NCBI GenBank assembly: GCA_030549775.1
Contig: CM060174.1
Span: forward strand, 46,604,707 to 46,668,706
DNA: 64,000 nt
Direction: 5' to 3'
Source of the DNA: Tamarix chinensis
Lineage: Eukaryota; Streptophyta; Magnoliopsida; Caryophyllales; Tamaricaceae
Positions 44,890 through 58,078 of the stretch are shown here, one piece after another (position 1 is the stretch's first letter; each line of letters opens with the position of its first letter). Both the position numbers and the translations under genes were made by a program. The notes below the pieces were generated by a model that saw only the letters and a program-made list of their open reading frames with translations, did no database searches and had not been told where the DNA came from.

Positions 44890-47800
44890 TCAAAGCCTTG
44901 TCGAACCTGTCATGGCAGACAACACTTAAAAGCAGCATAGCTTCAGGGAGAAATGGGTAATCTCTGGACATCCATGGAAGAATTGAAGACATCATTCCAT
45001 AATCAACTACGAGAAGCATAGTAGGAAACTTCATCTGTCCTGCAAACCATTATCTCAGAGATGCAAACTCTCTCCTTCTCCCTATTGAAATCCACCAGCT
45101 ATAAGCTCACCCACTCCGGAGACTAACCATCTAGATAGGCAGAATGCCTTGTCCAAAATCGTTCCACCACCACAATTCACCCCACATGTGCCACTACCTT
45201 GAACTCAAAATGTCCATCAAATTATAGTTGAGTTCCTAAGATTTGATGGAGCCAATGTCGAGGGATGGATTTATAGAGCAGAATAAATTTTCATCATTGA
45301 TGAGATACTAGAGAATAGCAAGGTGTGATTGGTTGCCATTTAATTCGAGGGCCTAGCCTTGCAATGGCATCAAGGTTACTTCATCCTATGTATCTCACCT
45401 GGTAGGAGTACATAGAGGCTTTCTTGCACATTTTTGCTCGTCACCCTTTGATGACCCCATGGCCAAACTATCCAACCTCAAATAAGGATCTAGCCTGGCC
45501 GATTATCAAAAGTTTGATGACTTACTCACACACCTAAACTTGCTTGAGGAATATGATGTGAGTTTTTTTGGGAGTATTGCAACATACTATCTAGCACAAT
45601 AAGAGAACGTTGAAGCCATCCATGCTTAAGGTGGCATATGAACTTGCTAAACTACAAATGACTATAATAGAAAGCCGGAGAAACTATCACAGACCACCCT
45701 TACTGCCTACCCCTAGACCGGATCTAAAACCCCCAAATTACTCCAGTTATAGTGAGAGTCCTATGATAAGACAATTAAAGTCCCTATTCTAGGAGGAGAT
45801 GGATGTTAAGAAAGCCAGGGGTGCTTCTAGCGCACTGAGAAGTTCACCCCTAGTCATCATTGCAGCAATAGACATATCTTCATGATGGATGTTGTGGATG
45901 AGGAAGAAAGGAATCTAGGGGAATTCATGGTGGAAGAAGAGGTGGAGGGGGAGGTAATGATCTATAAGTTCCCTCAAATCTCAGTTCATGCATTGAGTGA
46001 AATGGATACTTATCAAACAATCCATGTGACTAGGTATATCAAGAGGAAGGCTATTAATGTGCTGATTGACACAGGAATCACACGCAATTTCCTCAACATA
46101 AAGACTAAAAAATATGTAGGGTGTCATTTGATATCCACCCAACCCATGACGATTGCAATAGTAAATGGAAATTCCCTCTAAAGTTGCTATATCCGTAGGG
46201 GGTTGGTCTGGAAGATTGCAAGGCAAGAATTCAACTTAGGTGTATAGTGGCTAAGTACCTTGGGATGCATCACCTTAGATTACAATGATCTAAGTGTGAA
46301 ATTTAGGGTTAACAATCAGAAGGTGAAATTGAGGGGTGCCTAAGGGGTTAAATCTAGAGGGGCTAAGATTAAAGAAATAGAGAAGGATAATACTAAGACC
46401 ACTGCACAAAATGAACCTCAGCTCTATGCCCTCTACTTTTATGATGGTGAATTAAGGAGGGAACATACATTAAGCTCATAGGGGTCGAGAACATAGAGAC
46501 CAGAAAAAAGGAGTTGCTCACCATCATTGAGAGGTACTCAATGATTTTTGAACTGCCTAAGGGACTACCAACACAAAAGACTCATGATCATTAGATTATT
46601 CTTAAACCAGGGGTAGGACCTATCGACATGATACCATATCAATACTCTTCTATATAGAAGGATGTCATTGAGGCACTAGTGTAGGAGATGTTGAACTAGG
46701 GAATAATGTAGCAAAGTACTAAACCTTACTCTTCACCCATAGTTCTAGTTAAGAAAAAGGATGGAAGTTGGAGGCTCTACATTAATTGCAAGGATCTCAA
46801 CAAACAGACCATTAAGAGAAAATTTCCTATTCCAGTTATTGAAGAGTAACTGGAAGAGCTATATTATGCCAGGTATTTCTCTCAAATTGACCTTCATTTA
46901 GGGTACAACATATATGCATGGCCCCTTTTGATGTTCATAAAATGACATTTAAAACACACGAAGGGCATTATGAATATTTGGTGATGTCCTTTGGGTAAAC
47001 CAATGCCCCTTCCACCTTCCAATCATTGATGAATGAGGTTTTCTGCCCATACTTGAGGAAGTTCATCTCGGTGTTTTTTGATGTCATATTAATCTATGGC
47101 TTAGATTGGCCATCTCATTTGATCCATTTGAAATTAACTATAGAACTACTATAGAATAATTAGTTGTATGGCAAGGAGAGAAAGTGCTTGTTTGGGACAA
47201 CTCAAATCGAATATTTAGGACATGTTATTTTAGTGAATGGAGTAGCCACAAACCTTAGGAAGATTCAGGTAGTTCAAAATTGGCCATGGCATGCAAAACT
47301 TATATAGCTCAGGGGTTTTTTTAGGATTAATCGGCTACTATAGAAGGTTTGTTAGGCATTATGGAAAAATTAGTATACCTTTAACTAACATGTTGAAGAA
47401 AAATTCCTAGGGATGAACAGTGACAACGCAAGATGCTTGAGAAGCTCAAGGCTTCCCTCACCATAATCCTTATACTTGCACTGTTGGATTTCAACAAACA
47501 GTTTGTCATTGAAAGTGATGCATCCATAGGGGGATGGGGTTTTCCTCATGGAAGAGGGTCACCCCATAGCTTACATTAGCAAATCCTTCTCAGCAAAACA
47601 TACAAACCTACCACTATATGACAAGGAGCTACTTTTCATTTTATTTGCAATTGACAAATGGAAGCATTACTTGTGAGGGAGACACTTCAAAATCAAAACT
47701 TATTATCAACCCCTCAAATATCTCCTCAACCAGTGGGTAGTTATAGGTCTTAAACAAATATGGCTTGCTAAATTGATGGCTTATGATTATGAGATGGTGT

Positions 47801-49330
47801 ATAAGAAAGGAAAAGGTAATGTAGTAGCTGACTCACTATATAGGATTACCGGAGGAGAACTATTGACTACCTCACTATTAACACTCCACTCTAATCTCCT
47901 AGCTAGAATCTAACACAACTGGAGTTCTAATGACAAACTCAACAAATTGATGCACTAGTTGTAGCAAAACTTGTTGGGTGATACCAAGTATAGCTACTCT
48001 CAGCAATTGATCAAGAGGAAGGGTAAGTTGATGGTAGGGAATGACCCAAACTTGCACTAACAGTTACGTAAACTATATCATATATCACCGATTAGAGGAC
48101 ACTCAAGAGTGCAAGCCACTTATCAGTAGCTGGGCTATTTTACAGGAAGGGAATAAAGAAGGTAGTGAGATACTACGTTAAAAGATATGGTACATGTTAG
48201 AGTAAAAAGTATGATACAATTACATATCCATGGAAGCTGTAATCCTTACCTATTCCTCAGGCAATTTGGACTAACATTAACAGGGATTTTATTGATGGAT
48301 CACCAAAGTCATGGGGTACATATGTAATTATGGTTATCATTAATAGCTTAAGTAAGTATGCTTATTTTGTGGCACTTAGTGACATATACACTATCTCTTA
48401 GGTTGTCTAGGAGTTTATTAATCACATGTATAAGGTCCATGGTCTACCGTAGACTTTTACTAGTGATTGAGGCCTTATATTCTTGAGTATATTCTAGTAG
48501 GATATGTTCAAATGGCAAGGATTCATATTGCAGTTGTCCATTGTATACCATCCTTAAACAGATGGTCAATTGAAAGTCCTCAATAGATGCCTTGAGTCTT
48601 ACATATGATGTAGGACTATGGATGTACCAACAAATTGATGCAAGTGGCTTCCCTTAGGTGAGTATTGATACAACACTACTTACCACTTAGCTACACATAC
48701 CACACCTTTTGAAGCTATGTATGGGTAACCCTAACCTATACACCTACCCTACTTCCCAAGTGACTCATTAGTAGAAACAGTGGATAAAACCCTCACAGCT
48801 AGGGAGAATGCTCTGATGCTTAATAATCATCTCAGGCGGGCACATGTGAGAATGGAAAAATAAGCTAATGAGCATAGGAGTGAGTGGAATTTAAGCATTG
48901 GGGATTGGGTCTACTTCAAGATGCAAACTTATAAGCAAGTTTCCTTAGCCAATAGAACCATGCATACATTAGGCCCCAAATATTATGGTTTATATCAAGT
49001 ATTAGATAAAGTGGGTTTTGTTGCTTACAAGTTAGAACTCCCTTCCTCCACTTCTATCCACCCTTTTTTTTAAGTCTCTTTATTGAAGAAGAGTTATAGG
49101 GGGAGAACCATGAGTCATTTTTCATCGTCCTACAAGACCACTTCAAATCTCAAGTATGTACCAATGGTAGTTTTTGATCACCAAATAGTTAAGAGAGGCA
49201 ACCAGGATGCTCATGCATTAGTCCAATGGTAGTGAAGAGGATGCCACTTGGGAATACTATTATGACCTACTTTAATGTTTTCCAGAGTTCAACCCTTGTG
49301 GATAAGGGTCAACTGAAGGGGATGAGATAT
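44890..49330 (+). pseudogene. Gag-pol relic of the gypsy element
   Basis: Read in pieces with many stops. Gag remnants lie at 44905-45800. The protease active site is NVLIDTGITRNFLNI at about 46050-46095. RT is VLVKKKDGSWRLYINCKDLN at about 46742, with catalytic box VFFDVILIYG at about 47072-47101, where the second aspartate is replaced by valine. RNase H is FVIESDAS (about 47500) and YKKGKGNVVADSL (about 47805). Integrase zinc region and core are barely readable (48060-48720). The C-terminal fold GDWVYFKMQTYKQVSLANRT is at about 48902, and the chromodomain-like tail EEDATWEYYYDLL at about 49225. Decay is much heavier than in the nested copia, so this element is older. Confidence 0.8.
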
Positions 49331-49660
49331 TGATATAAACACTAGTAAGGAGGTCGAACTAGAGAAGTCAGCAATGGTGCAGGATGGAGAAGCTCTCTTC
49401 GACCCAAATAATTAGAATTGTCTAAATATTTAAATTCTGTGTTTAGCAATTAAAATTTGAGTTTTTTCTGAATTCCATTTTAAGGTAGTGCAACATCCTT
49501 ATTTGATAATTTTTACATTCGTCATTGTATATTTTTGTTGCAACTGAATTTGGAATGCTATAAATGAAAGTATCGCTTCTCCTATCTCTCTCTGTTTCTT
49601 TTAATTTTGTTAGTCACATTCAAATTCTCTTCTGGCTGGATGAATTCTTGGGTGCTATCA
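49331..49660 (+). repeat. 3' LTR of the gypsy element
   Basis: 330 bp, TGATATAAAC to GGTGCTATCA, preceded by the purine tract GAAGGGGATGAGATAT. Confidence 0.9.
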
Positions 49661-49665
49661 TAATC

Positions 49666-50127
49666 TGCATGGGACATAGGGAAAAAAACATTAAGAAATG
49701 TGCATATAAAGATGACATGAAATAATCATTTAGAAATCCTAACAATGGGGCCTACATTTATTCTTCTTATTCTCATATTTTATGTAAGTATCATTTTAAT
49801 TTTTGATACAAGAATTGAAAAATGATTTATATGACTAAATTAATTTTATTAAAGTATTACTAAAAATGTTAATTATTGTTGGAAAGAGAAATATAGATAG
49901 ATAAAATAATATTGATTAATTAATACTACAGGATAAAGTAGGAAAACTAATTTAAAATTTAAATATAACATAATACTTATTTGTAATCAAAATTAAATTT
50001 CTAAAATAACAGTTATTTAAAACAAAAGGGAGTACATAATTGGAAGAAATCATGCAACTCAAATCTACTTAAATGAAAAAAAAATGATAATGGAAATATA
50101 TGCTCAATGGTGATATAGTGTCATTAC
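49666..50127 (-). other. Kinase pseudogene intron sequence
   Basis: On the minus strand the bases directly outside the 3' LTR read TTTTTTTCCCTATGTCCCATGCAG, split here as a T-run, CCCTATGTCCCATGCAG: a textbook plant 3' splice site that would join the 27-nt exon at 37854-37880 before the gypsy insertion. The rest is AT-rich and fits an intron. Confidence 0.6.
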
Positions 50128-50190
50128 TGTGAGGGGTCAAATTTTCTCCAAGCCCAAATATGTAATGCCCATCTTTGTCATCATCATTCC
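50128..50190 (-). pseudogene. Upstream exon of the split LAMMER/AFC kinase pseudogene
   Basis: Minus strand reads NDDDKDGHYIFGLGENLTPH, matching the segment directly before the glycine-rich loop in plant AFC kinases (family form DDKDGHY.FA.GENLT.RY). It is followed by a donor-like GTAATG. The exon phase fits the 27-nt exon at 37854-37880 on the other side of the gypsy element. The N-terminal exons of the kinase further upstream are not visible before the copia element at 50632. Confidence 0.75.
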
Positions 50191-50631
50191 CTTCACGAAA
50201 TGATTAGAATGCTCATGGTGTATTCTTGAATTTCCAAAGCTTGTGATAATTCCAACCTTTCGGCCACTAAATGATGGGACTACATACATCTATTATTTGA
50301 TTTTTATGGATAGATATTAATCTCATTTCTCATAGTTCCCTAAATTGATAATTCCATTTTAGCAATTATCCATGAATAAAAATACCAACAAAAATATATA
50401 TTCCATTTCCCTAAGGGAGCATAAAATAAGAAAACAAGAAATTATAGAGTTTACATAATAACAATCCATATGTAATTTACATTAATCTTTAACACACACC
50501 ATGGTTGATAGATATATGAATGATGAGCTCAGCTATCATTTTTGTTTTAGTATTTAGGCTCCCTCCTATATGGTAAAACCTATTTTTTAACTAAGGTTAT
50601 TTTTTTTATTTTTTAATTAATTACCTATCTT
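50191..50631. other. Unassigned DNA, probably kinase intron or flank
   Basis: AT-rich, no recognisable exon; bounded on the right by a copia LTR. Confidence 0.4.
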
Positions 50632-51349
50632 TGGGAAGGATAAACATCAACTTAAAATTTGATGTAGGAAGTTGAGTAAGTGTGAGAAAAATTGAGATTT
50701 GAAACCTGTAGGTGAGAGAGAAAGAGAAACACAAAATTTCTACTATTGTTCTCTTGAGCATATGTTTGATTAATTAAAAGATTTGAAGTCATGAACTGTT
50801 AGATCTTACTGATTTTTTAACTTAAGCTTTCCACAAAGACAATATTAATTTAGAATATTGGAGATTTTCTTTGGAGTCTCTAATTTATATTTTTTTTGGT
50901 ATTTTAGTGGATATTTTTTGTTTAGGCCAGTTTTAGGTTTGTTTTAGTTTTGGGTTCAATTGAGCAGTCTATTGTGCTTGGTTTTGGATAAAAGTTGGTA
51001 AGGTTGCCGCTAACATCTTGTTATTGATAAATTTAAAATGGATTACTATTTTTTGGCCTATAGATTGACCTTTTAATGTTTTTATAGAAGCTCTCTTTTA
51101 GGGTTGCAAACTCTTCTATTTGGCTGTTATAATTGTTTTCTAGTTGTGCTATTTTTGGTTGATGAGTGTAATATTTAATTAACACTTTAATACTAGTCTT
51201 TTTATCTTAGATTTTTAATAGTTAAACTTTGGAATAAATTTTCCCACAGTTAGAAGTTTTTTTTTTTCATGTAAATTGTTTGCCATTGATTTATTATTGT
51301 TTTTATTTTATGGTTAGTGTTGTTGACCCATTCTCCCTTTACCCCATCA
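50632..51349 (+). repeat. 5' LTR of the old copia element
   Basis: 718 bp; aligns with 54135-54665 and, beyond the insertion, 57817-58010. It is followed at 51353 by TGGTATTAGAGCT. Confidence 0.8.
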
Positions 51350-51352
51350 TAG

Positions 51353-51364
51353 TGGTATTAGAGC
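51353..51364 (+). other. Primer-binding site (initiator tRNA-Met type) of the old copia element
   Basis: TGGTATTAGAGC, three bases after the LTR end, one mismatch to the common TGGTATCAGAGC. Confidence 0.8.
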
Positions 51365-51369
51365 TAAAT

Positions 51370-54134
51370 ATGGAGGCTAATACAAGTAATATGAATTATT
51401 TTAATAGATCTAATTACCATAAATGGAAGGAAAAAATGAAGGATTTTTTATATGTGAAAAGTTTGCATCTATCAATTTTTGCTAAGGCTAAAAAGATAGA
51501 TAAAACTGATGAAGATTGATAATTTTATCATGAAAAAGTGTACAATTTTAGTTAAAAATGGGTATATAACAATTTTTACAACCACCTTGTGAATGAAATA
51601 AATATAAAAACACTATACGATAAACTAGAGAATTTATATTCCTTGAAGACTGGGAATAATAAATTGTATCTCTTAAAGAAATTGATGAATTTGAGATATA
51701 AAGATGATTGTTTGATTTTTGATCATTTTAATGATTTCAAAGGTGTATTATACTAGTCCTTAGGTAAGGGCATACATTTTTAAGATGAGGTTTAAGCATT
51801 ATGGCTCCTTAATATTCTACTAGATTCATGGGAGATATTTTGAGTCTCAGTACATACTTCCAACTAAAATAGTGAGGTGATAATGGAAATTTTCAAGAGT
51901 GGTGTTATTAATGAGGAGATGAGAAGAAGGAATTAAGGGCCATCCTCACAATAAATTTTTTTGTTTACGAAAAACAAGGGGAGAGGCAAGGGAAAAATTA
52001 AAAAGGATATAGATAAAAGCCATGGTAAGTCAAGAGGTAAGTATAAGAATCTTGAATATCATTATTATGAAAAAATGGGGCATATTAATATGTATTTCTA
52101 TAAGTAGAAAAGTGGTAACAAGAATCCCACGTAAGCAAAGCAGAGTGATGATGATAATGATCTTTTTTTTTTGTTGCCACATCTGATGATCATTCCATTG
52201 TTATTGATGAGAATATTTTGAATCTTGCAATTCATGAGACAAGTTGGGTTATTGATAACATTTTACCTCTAGGAAGGAATTATTTACTTCTTACACTACT
52301 AGTTATTTTAGAGTTTTGAAGATGGCTAATGAAAGTTTATATATGGTGATTGGTAGGGGAAATATATGCTTGGAGACTAAGCTTGTTCTCAAGAATATTT
52401 GACATGCATAAGATGCTTGACTAAATTTGATGATAAGGGTTTCTACAATTACTTTAGTTTAGGCCAACGAAAGCTCACCAAAGGAAATCTAGCTATGGAT
52501 AAAAGTAAAAAATGTGCTAACTTATGTTTTATACAAGCTTTGATATCTAGTCATCATGTGAATGCAGTGGCAAACCATGATTTATTAGAGTTGTGGCACA
52601 AGAGGCTTATTCTTATAAGTGGGAAAGGATGTAACTGGATGGCAAAGAAGAATTTTCTCTCTTACATAAGGGTTTCTTTCCATAATGTAGTGTTCTCATT
52701 GTTTGCTCAAACTAGATAAGTGTTCTCATTATTTGGTATGCAAAAAATGTAGGGTTTCTTTCCACAAGGGTCCTCCTTCAAGAAGAGCTGTGGTTTTTGA
52801 CTCTGTGCATTCACATGTTTGTGATTTCATTAAGGTAAACTATCTTAGTGTGAACTTTACATTATCACTTTTATTGATGATCATGATATAAAGCTTTAGG
52901 TTTATACCTTGAAATCAAAATGTGAAGTTTTCGATAAATTTAAACACTTTCATGCCTTTAATGAAATATAGATTGGTAATAGGGTGAAATGCATTCAAAC
53001 TGATAATGGTGTTGAGTATTGTGGTTAGTTTGATAGGTAGTGCATTTGATAGGGTAGCAGGCATCAAAAAACTCCTCCAAAGACTCCTAAAGTCAATGGT
53101 CTAACAAAGAGGATGAATAGAACTTTAATTGAAAGTGTTAGATGTATTCTTTTAGAAGCAACATTAACTCTTTTTGCGGTGAAGCTGTACATACAATAAC
53201 ATATGTGATTAATTTGAGTCCTTCAATTTTTCTAAATGGTGATGTTTCTAACAGAGTTTGGTTTGGCAGGGATGTTTCATATGATCATTTTTGTGTGTTT
53301 GGCTACAAGGTACATGTTCATGGCTCTAGTGATGAGAGGCCAAAGTTATATCCAAAGACTTATTAGTGCATCTTTCTAGGTTATGGTCATGATAAATTTG
53401 GCTATAAGTTGTATGATCTTGTGTAAAACAAGCAAGTGAGAAGTAGAGATGTAATGTTCATTGAAGACCAAACCAATGATGACATTGATAAAGCTGAGAA
53501 AAGCAGAGTTGATAGTGATGATAAACTTACCAATATGGATAGAGTAAAGATGCAACAATCATGTGAACTTATTGATAGTGGAGTACATGATGATATGGAT
53601 GAGTACTTGGATCTTGATGAGCACTTGAATGATAGTGATATTGATGCTCTAGCAAATGATATTATAGGTGATCATTAATAAGTTCTTGTAGATGAACCAA
53701 TAACTCCACTTAGGAGATCCATCAAAGGTCATACACCTTCTTCTAGATACTCTTCACAAGAGTATTTCCTTTTGACTGACGAGGGAGAACTTTAGTCGTA
53801 TGAAGAAGTTGTTAAAAGTGGATAAAAATATATATTTCTTGAAGTAATGTAAGATGATATATAATCTTTAGAAGACAAATATATCTTTAAGCTAGTGAAG
53901 TTTCCTAAGAGTAAGAAAACTTTGAAGAATCATTGGTCTACAAGTTGCATCAAGAGGAGAATTATTTGCTCCTATAATACAAAGCTAGGTTGGTGCTAAA
54001 ATAATTCAAGCAAAAGAAAGGTGTTGATTTTAGGGATATATTTTCTCCTGTTGTAAAAATGTCTTTCATTTTAGTTGGGCTAGTGGATGTGAAGACCAAT
54101 TTTTTTCATGGTAAGTTGAAAGAAGATTTTTATA
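51370..54134 (+). pseudogene. Gag and partial Pol relic of the old copia element
   Basis: Gag starts MEANTSNMNYFNRSNYHKWK (51370), then LYDKLENLYSLKTGNNKLYL and the eroded zinc region near 52040-52100. Pre-integrase words include HKRLILISGKG. Integrase keeps QTDNGVEYCG, an E-helix region (LIESVRCILLEA) and FCGEAVHTITYVINLSPS (53172 on). A copia C-terminal segment gives VFGYKVHVHG and IFLGYGHDKFGYKLYD. RT is readable from about 53800 to VDVKTNFFHGKLKEDFYM, where it ends at the 3' LTR (54135). More than twenty stops interrupt it; clearly ancient. Confidence 0.75.
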
Positions 54135-57100
54135 TGGGAAGGATAAACATCATCTAAAAAGTTGATGCTGGAAGGTGAATAAATGTGAGAAAAATTAAGA
54201 TTTGAATCCTATAGGTAAGAGAGAGAGAAACACAAAAATTTCTGCCATTATTTTCTTCAACATAGGTTTGATCAATTCAAAGACCTAATGTCGTGCATTA
54301 TTAGATCTTGATGATATTTTGAAAAAATATTTCCAGCACAATAATATTAGTTTTGAACATTGGAGATATGATTTAGAGCTCTCTAGATCAGTTGTTGTTT
54401 TTTTGGTATTTTAGTGGTTGTTTTTGTTTAGGTCATTTTTAGATTAGCTTTGGAATTGGCTCTAATCGAGTGGTATATTGTGCTTAATTTTGGTTGAAAA
54501 TTGTTAAAATATATGTTAAAATCTTGTTTTTGATTACTATAAAAGGGATAACTATTTTTTAGTTTATAGATCAAGCTTTTAATCTTTTCACAACAGATCT
54601 ATTTTAGTGTTGCAAACTCTTTCTTTAGATGTTGTGATTATTATCTGGGTTGATGAGTGTACTATTGTAACACCCCTAAATTTTGAACATAAAAATTTCA
54701 TTTCAAATAAAATGAGGAAGAATTTTGAAAAGAAAAAATGGGGAATGTTACTGCCACATTAACCATGAGAGAGGTGCGATTATCACTTAGCTAATGCCTG
54801 AAGCAAAGAAAAATAGAATAACCACAAATGAATGCATTCTATAATATAGCAACAATAATAATAAAAATGATGGGAATAATGATAATATATATAGAAGGGA
54901 CCGTGAGAGTTTACCAAATTTAAATATAAGAATAAAAGCTAAGAGTTTAAATAACCAAAAAGGATGAAAAGCATCCCTACAAAGTAGGAAAAATAATATA
55001 TCTAACCGATTATCCTAACTCTTAACTAAACATGAATGTATCTCTCGAACCCCAATCAATGGCCAGCTATTGGCCTATAGTATCATCCTCAACATACTCT
55101 ACCTGAAAATCATAATACTATAAATCAAGTATTCTCACCAAACTAGAAGCTAGATCATCACAATGACCACACAGATGTCGTATTAATATGGTCCAGTACT
55201 GGTAGAATAAACTACCTAAAACAAGGTAAAGGTTTATGCTATACATTGAAGTGACATAGAAGCATCATGATAAGAATACTAACATAGTATAACACTCAAG
55301 CTCATGATAGCAATATGACAAGGCATGATTGCATGGAAATCATGGAAGAATAATAATACATATCATTCATTTGAAACGCATAATGTAAAACATATTATAA
55401 TAATCTTTTTTAGTGACCACATAATTTTCAATTATTAAGATAATCCATTTGATCGCACTCAATTATTAAGACAAAATTCATGGTAGCAAGCACACACAAT
55501 TAGATACCAAACCCACCACATAGAGCCAGGATACATCAAATAGGCTTTTCTCTAGGGATACCACACCCACTACACATTGAGTGCACTTGGCCCAAGGGAT
55601 AACATAGATTGAGATACCACACCCACAAAACTAGGTCAGAGTACATTAAGGGCACTTGTATTGGGATACCTCACTCACCACACCTTGAATACATCCACTG
55701 CAAGGGCTAAAAAGTTGGGATACCACACCCACCTAAGCGTTGGATAATACGAAGTGCTAGGGGGCTAGTACTAGGATACATCACCCACATGTATTGGGCA
55801 CCGATGCCATGATGACTTGCCATAGCATAATCTTATTCCTCAATGATATGTTCTTTCCCCCTATTAACAACAACTTGGTAGAGAAGGAAATAGGTGCTAA
55901 GTGAAAATAAAGAAACATTGTTGTAATCATGATTAAAATATTTTAATTGCATATAAAAATTAATATATAAGTCTTAATGAAAGAGTAATAAATAACAAGC
56001 AAACATGGTGAAATACAAGCAGACCTGTCGATCTGTCCTAGGGATAAGTCAATTGGTCTAGTCCTACCAAACCCAAATAGAAAATAAAATTACCAAAATA
56101 GCTGACTAGTTGGTCCCACTAATCGACTATTCACAGGAAACCAATCAATGGGTTTGAAGAAATCGGTTGATGGGTCTAAGTAGAGACCATACTACTCTAC
56201 TCTCAAGGTAACTAGTTGATGGTTTTGGCAAACCAATTGACTACTCATAAGAATAAGTTGAATGGTTCATCAAACTAATAAATTGACCTCACAATTAGCC
56301 AATTAAAATCCCAAGTTGAGTGAATATTCGCACAGCCAGTTGATTAGTTCATTAAACCGATCAATTGGTCTAGGTAAAATAGCACCCACACTTATGATCC
56401 ACTTAACACAATTTTTATTCAGCTTTACCATATTAATCCTATCATACTTCTACGTCATAAAACACATAAAAATGTGTTGTACACGTAGAACTACATGTGT
56501 ACATGATAACGTAATCATGCTCAAAACTGCCAAAATCATGCATGATAACAAAGGAAATCGAAACATGCTTCAGACTTCAAAGAAGAAAACTTTACCGCAT
56601 GCTTGAATCCAAGAATACAATTTACTTAAGTATAACATAGAAATACGCCAAGAACATGGGACCACAACAAACAACAAAATTCCCAATTCATATTGAAGAT
56701 AAGAATGCCTTATCTCCAAGTAATTTTTCTAGCAAAAAATACTCCTACTTTGATGGATGTCTACTAAAGCTTATATTCCTACAGGTATCAATAGCTAAAA
56801 TGATTAAATTTATTTTTACACACTTAGTAAAACAACATTAGAAAGAAGAAGAAAAATGCTATAACTCAACCTTTTTTGAAAAAAAAAGAATCTTAGGAAA
56901 AATAAGCTATAATCTTTAACGTTTCTCAAAACCTTAATCCTTCTTTACATAAGAGAAAAAAGGTAGAGATAAAGATAAAATTTGGAGAAAAAATAAGAGA
57001 CAATAATTCAACCAAAGGATAAGGAACAAGAGGCAATCCTTTGTTTTCTCAAAAAAGAAGAAAAGGGAAGAAAAGTGGAGAGTACCCAACACTTAGAAAT

Positions 57101-58010
57101 TTTCATAAGGGAAAAGGGAAAGTGAGAAAATACTAAAGGTGAGGAGTGAATTGAATTAGGAATGGAGTGAGAGAGACTGATGCTTGACATTTTCAAGTGA
57201 GAGAGATGGAAGTCCAAATTAGGTTGAGTGTGGGAAATTAAGGTGTAAGGCAACACATTTTGAGGTAAGTGAGGTGGAGTATGATCATGGAAAGGCATGG
57301 TAATGGGTTGGTAAGTCAAGGAAGAGGTTTAGAAATTCAAACACATAGCCATGGCTTCCAGATGAAAGAGGAAAGTGAGGGAGAAAAGAGAAGGTGAAAA
57401 ATGTCTCAAAAAATGCTTTCAGAGAAATTTTAACTAAACAAAAATATGGAGTAATCTAAATAATATAAAAAGAATCCTAAAGCACCAAAATATGCCTGTT
57501 AAAATAAATAGATTCTAATTGGAAGTTTCATAAACATTAAAAAAAATATTCAAATCAAACTTAGAAAAGGATATGAAATTGTAGGATAATAAATCAATTA
57601 GATTGATCAAACACGTTGACTACTTTATTGGAAAATAAAATTGCTATCTCCTTAGTGTACCATTGGATAGATTAAGGAAGCTAGTCAATCGATGAGCTTG
57701 AAATTGATAATTTTATTATAATTTCAAGTCCTTTTTGAAACCAAAAATAAGTTACTTCACATCAACATAATTTAAAATACAATTCAAATAAATTTAGGAT
57801 AGGGTATTAAAAGTGTCTAGTTAGCACTTGAATACTACACTTTGTATCTCGGATTTCTTAGAGTAAATTTTTTCTAAGTAGACTGAAGTGTCCCATGATT
57901 GTTTTTCTTTCGCATTGGAAGGGGTTTTCCACATATATTGTGTTTCATTGATTGTTATTGTTTCCATATTGTGTTTGGTGTTGTGGACTCATTCTCCCTT
58001 CACTCCTTCA
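54135..58010 (+). repeat. 3' LTR of the old copia element, split by an inserted LTR
   Basis: 54135-54665 and 57817-58010 together align with the 5' LTR in order and without a gap at the break, apart from the duplicated pentamer. Confidence 0.78.
54666..57811 (+). mobile_element. Solo LTR of a long-LTR gypsy element, 3146 bp
   Basis: Starts TGTAACACCCCTAAATTTTG and ends GGATAGGGTATTAAA; TGTAACACCC...GGGTATTACA are standard ends for long plant chromovirus (Tekay/Del-like) LTRs. The pentamers ACTAT (54661-54665) and AGTGT (57812-57816) match at 3 of 5 and sit exactly where the other LTR copy shows no extra bases, so they are probably a worn TSD. No coding sequence is inside. At 55490-55800 the phrase GATACCACACCCACC recurs about five times with changes. 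Frames at 56316-56606, 56656-56841 and 57008-57319 have no domains. Confidence 0.7.
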
Positions 58011-58078
58011 AGTTTCACATCTCAAATTCTATTAGCTTGAAGAAATAAGCACAAATGTGTGTGGATACATTAAACAAA

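Larger units (their letters stand above)
37882..49660 (+). mobile_element. Ty3/gypsy chromovirus-like element with a copia element nested in its PBS
   Basis: LTRs of 329 and 330 bp (37882-38210 and 49331-49660), perfect 5-bp TSD TAATC, and a tRNA-Met-type PBS TTGGTATCAAAGCC that the copia insertion has split. Without the copia element and its TSD it is about 5.1 kb. The internal coding sequence (44890-49330) is far gone, but the order protease, RT, RNase H, integrase, chromodomain-like tail is readable. Confidence 0.9.
50632..58010 (+). mobile_element. Old Ty1/copia element with internal deletion and a nested solo LTR
   Basis: LTRs of about 718 bp (50632-51349) and about 725 bp (54135-58010 minus a 3146-bp insertion and its TSD). 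They begin TGGGAAGGATAAACATC and end C(C/T)...TCA. The internal region has gag to mid-RT only. The 3' half of RT, RNase H and the polypurine tract are gone, and RT coding sequence runs straight into the 3' LTR. The flanking pentamers ATCTT and AGTTT are a doubtful TSD. Confidence 0.8.
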
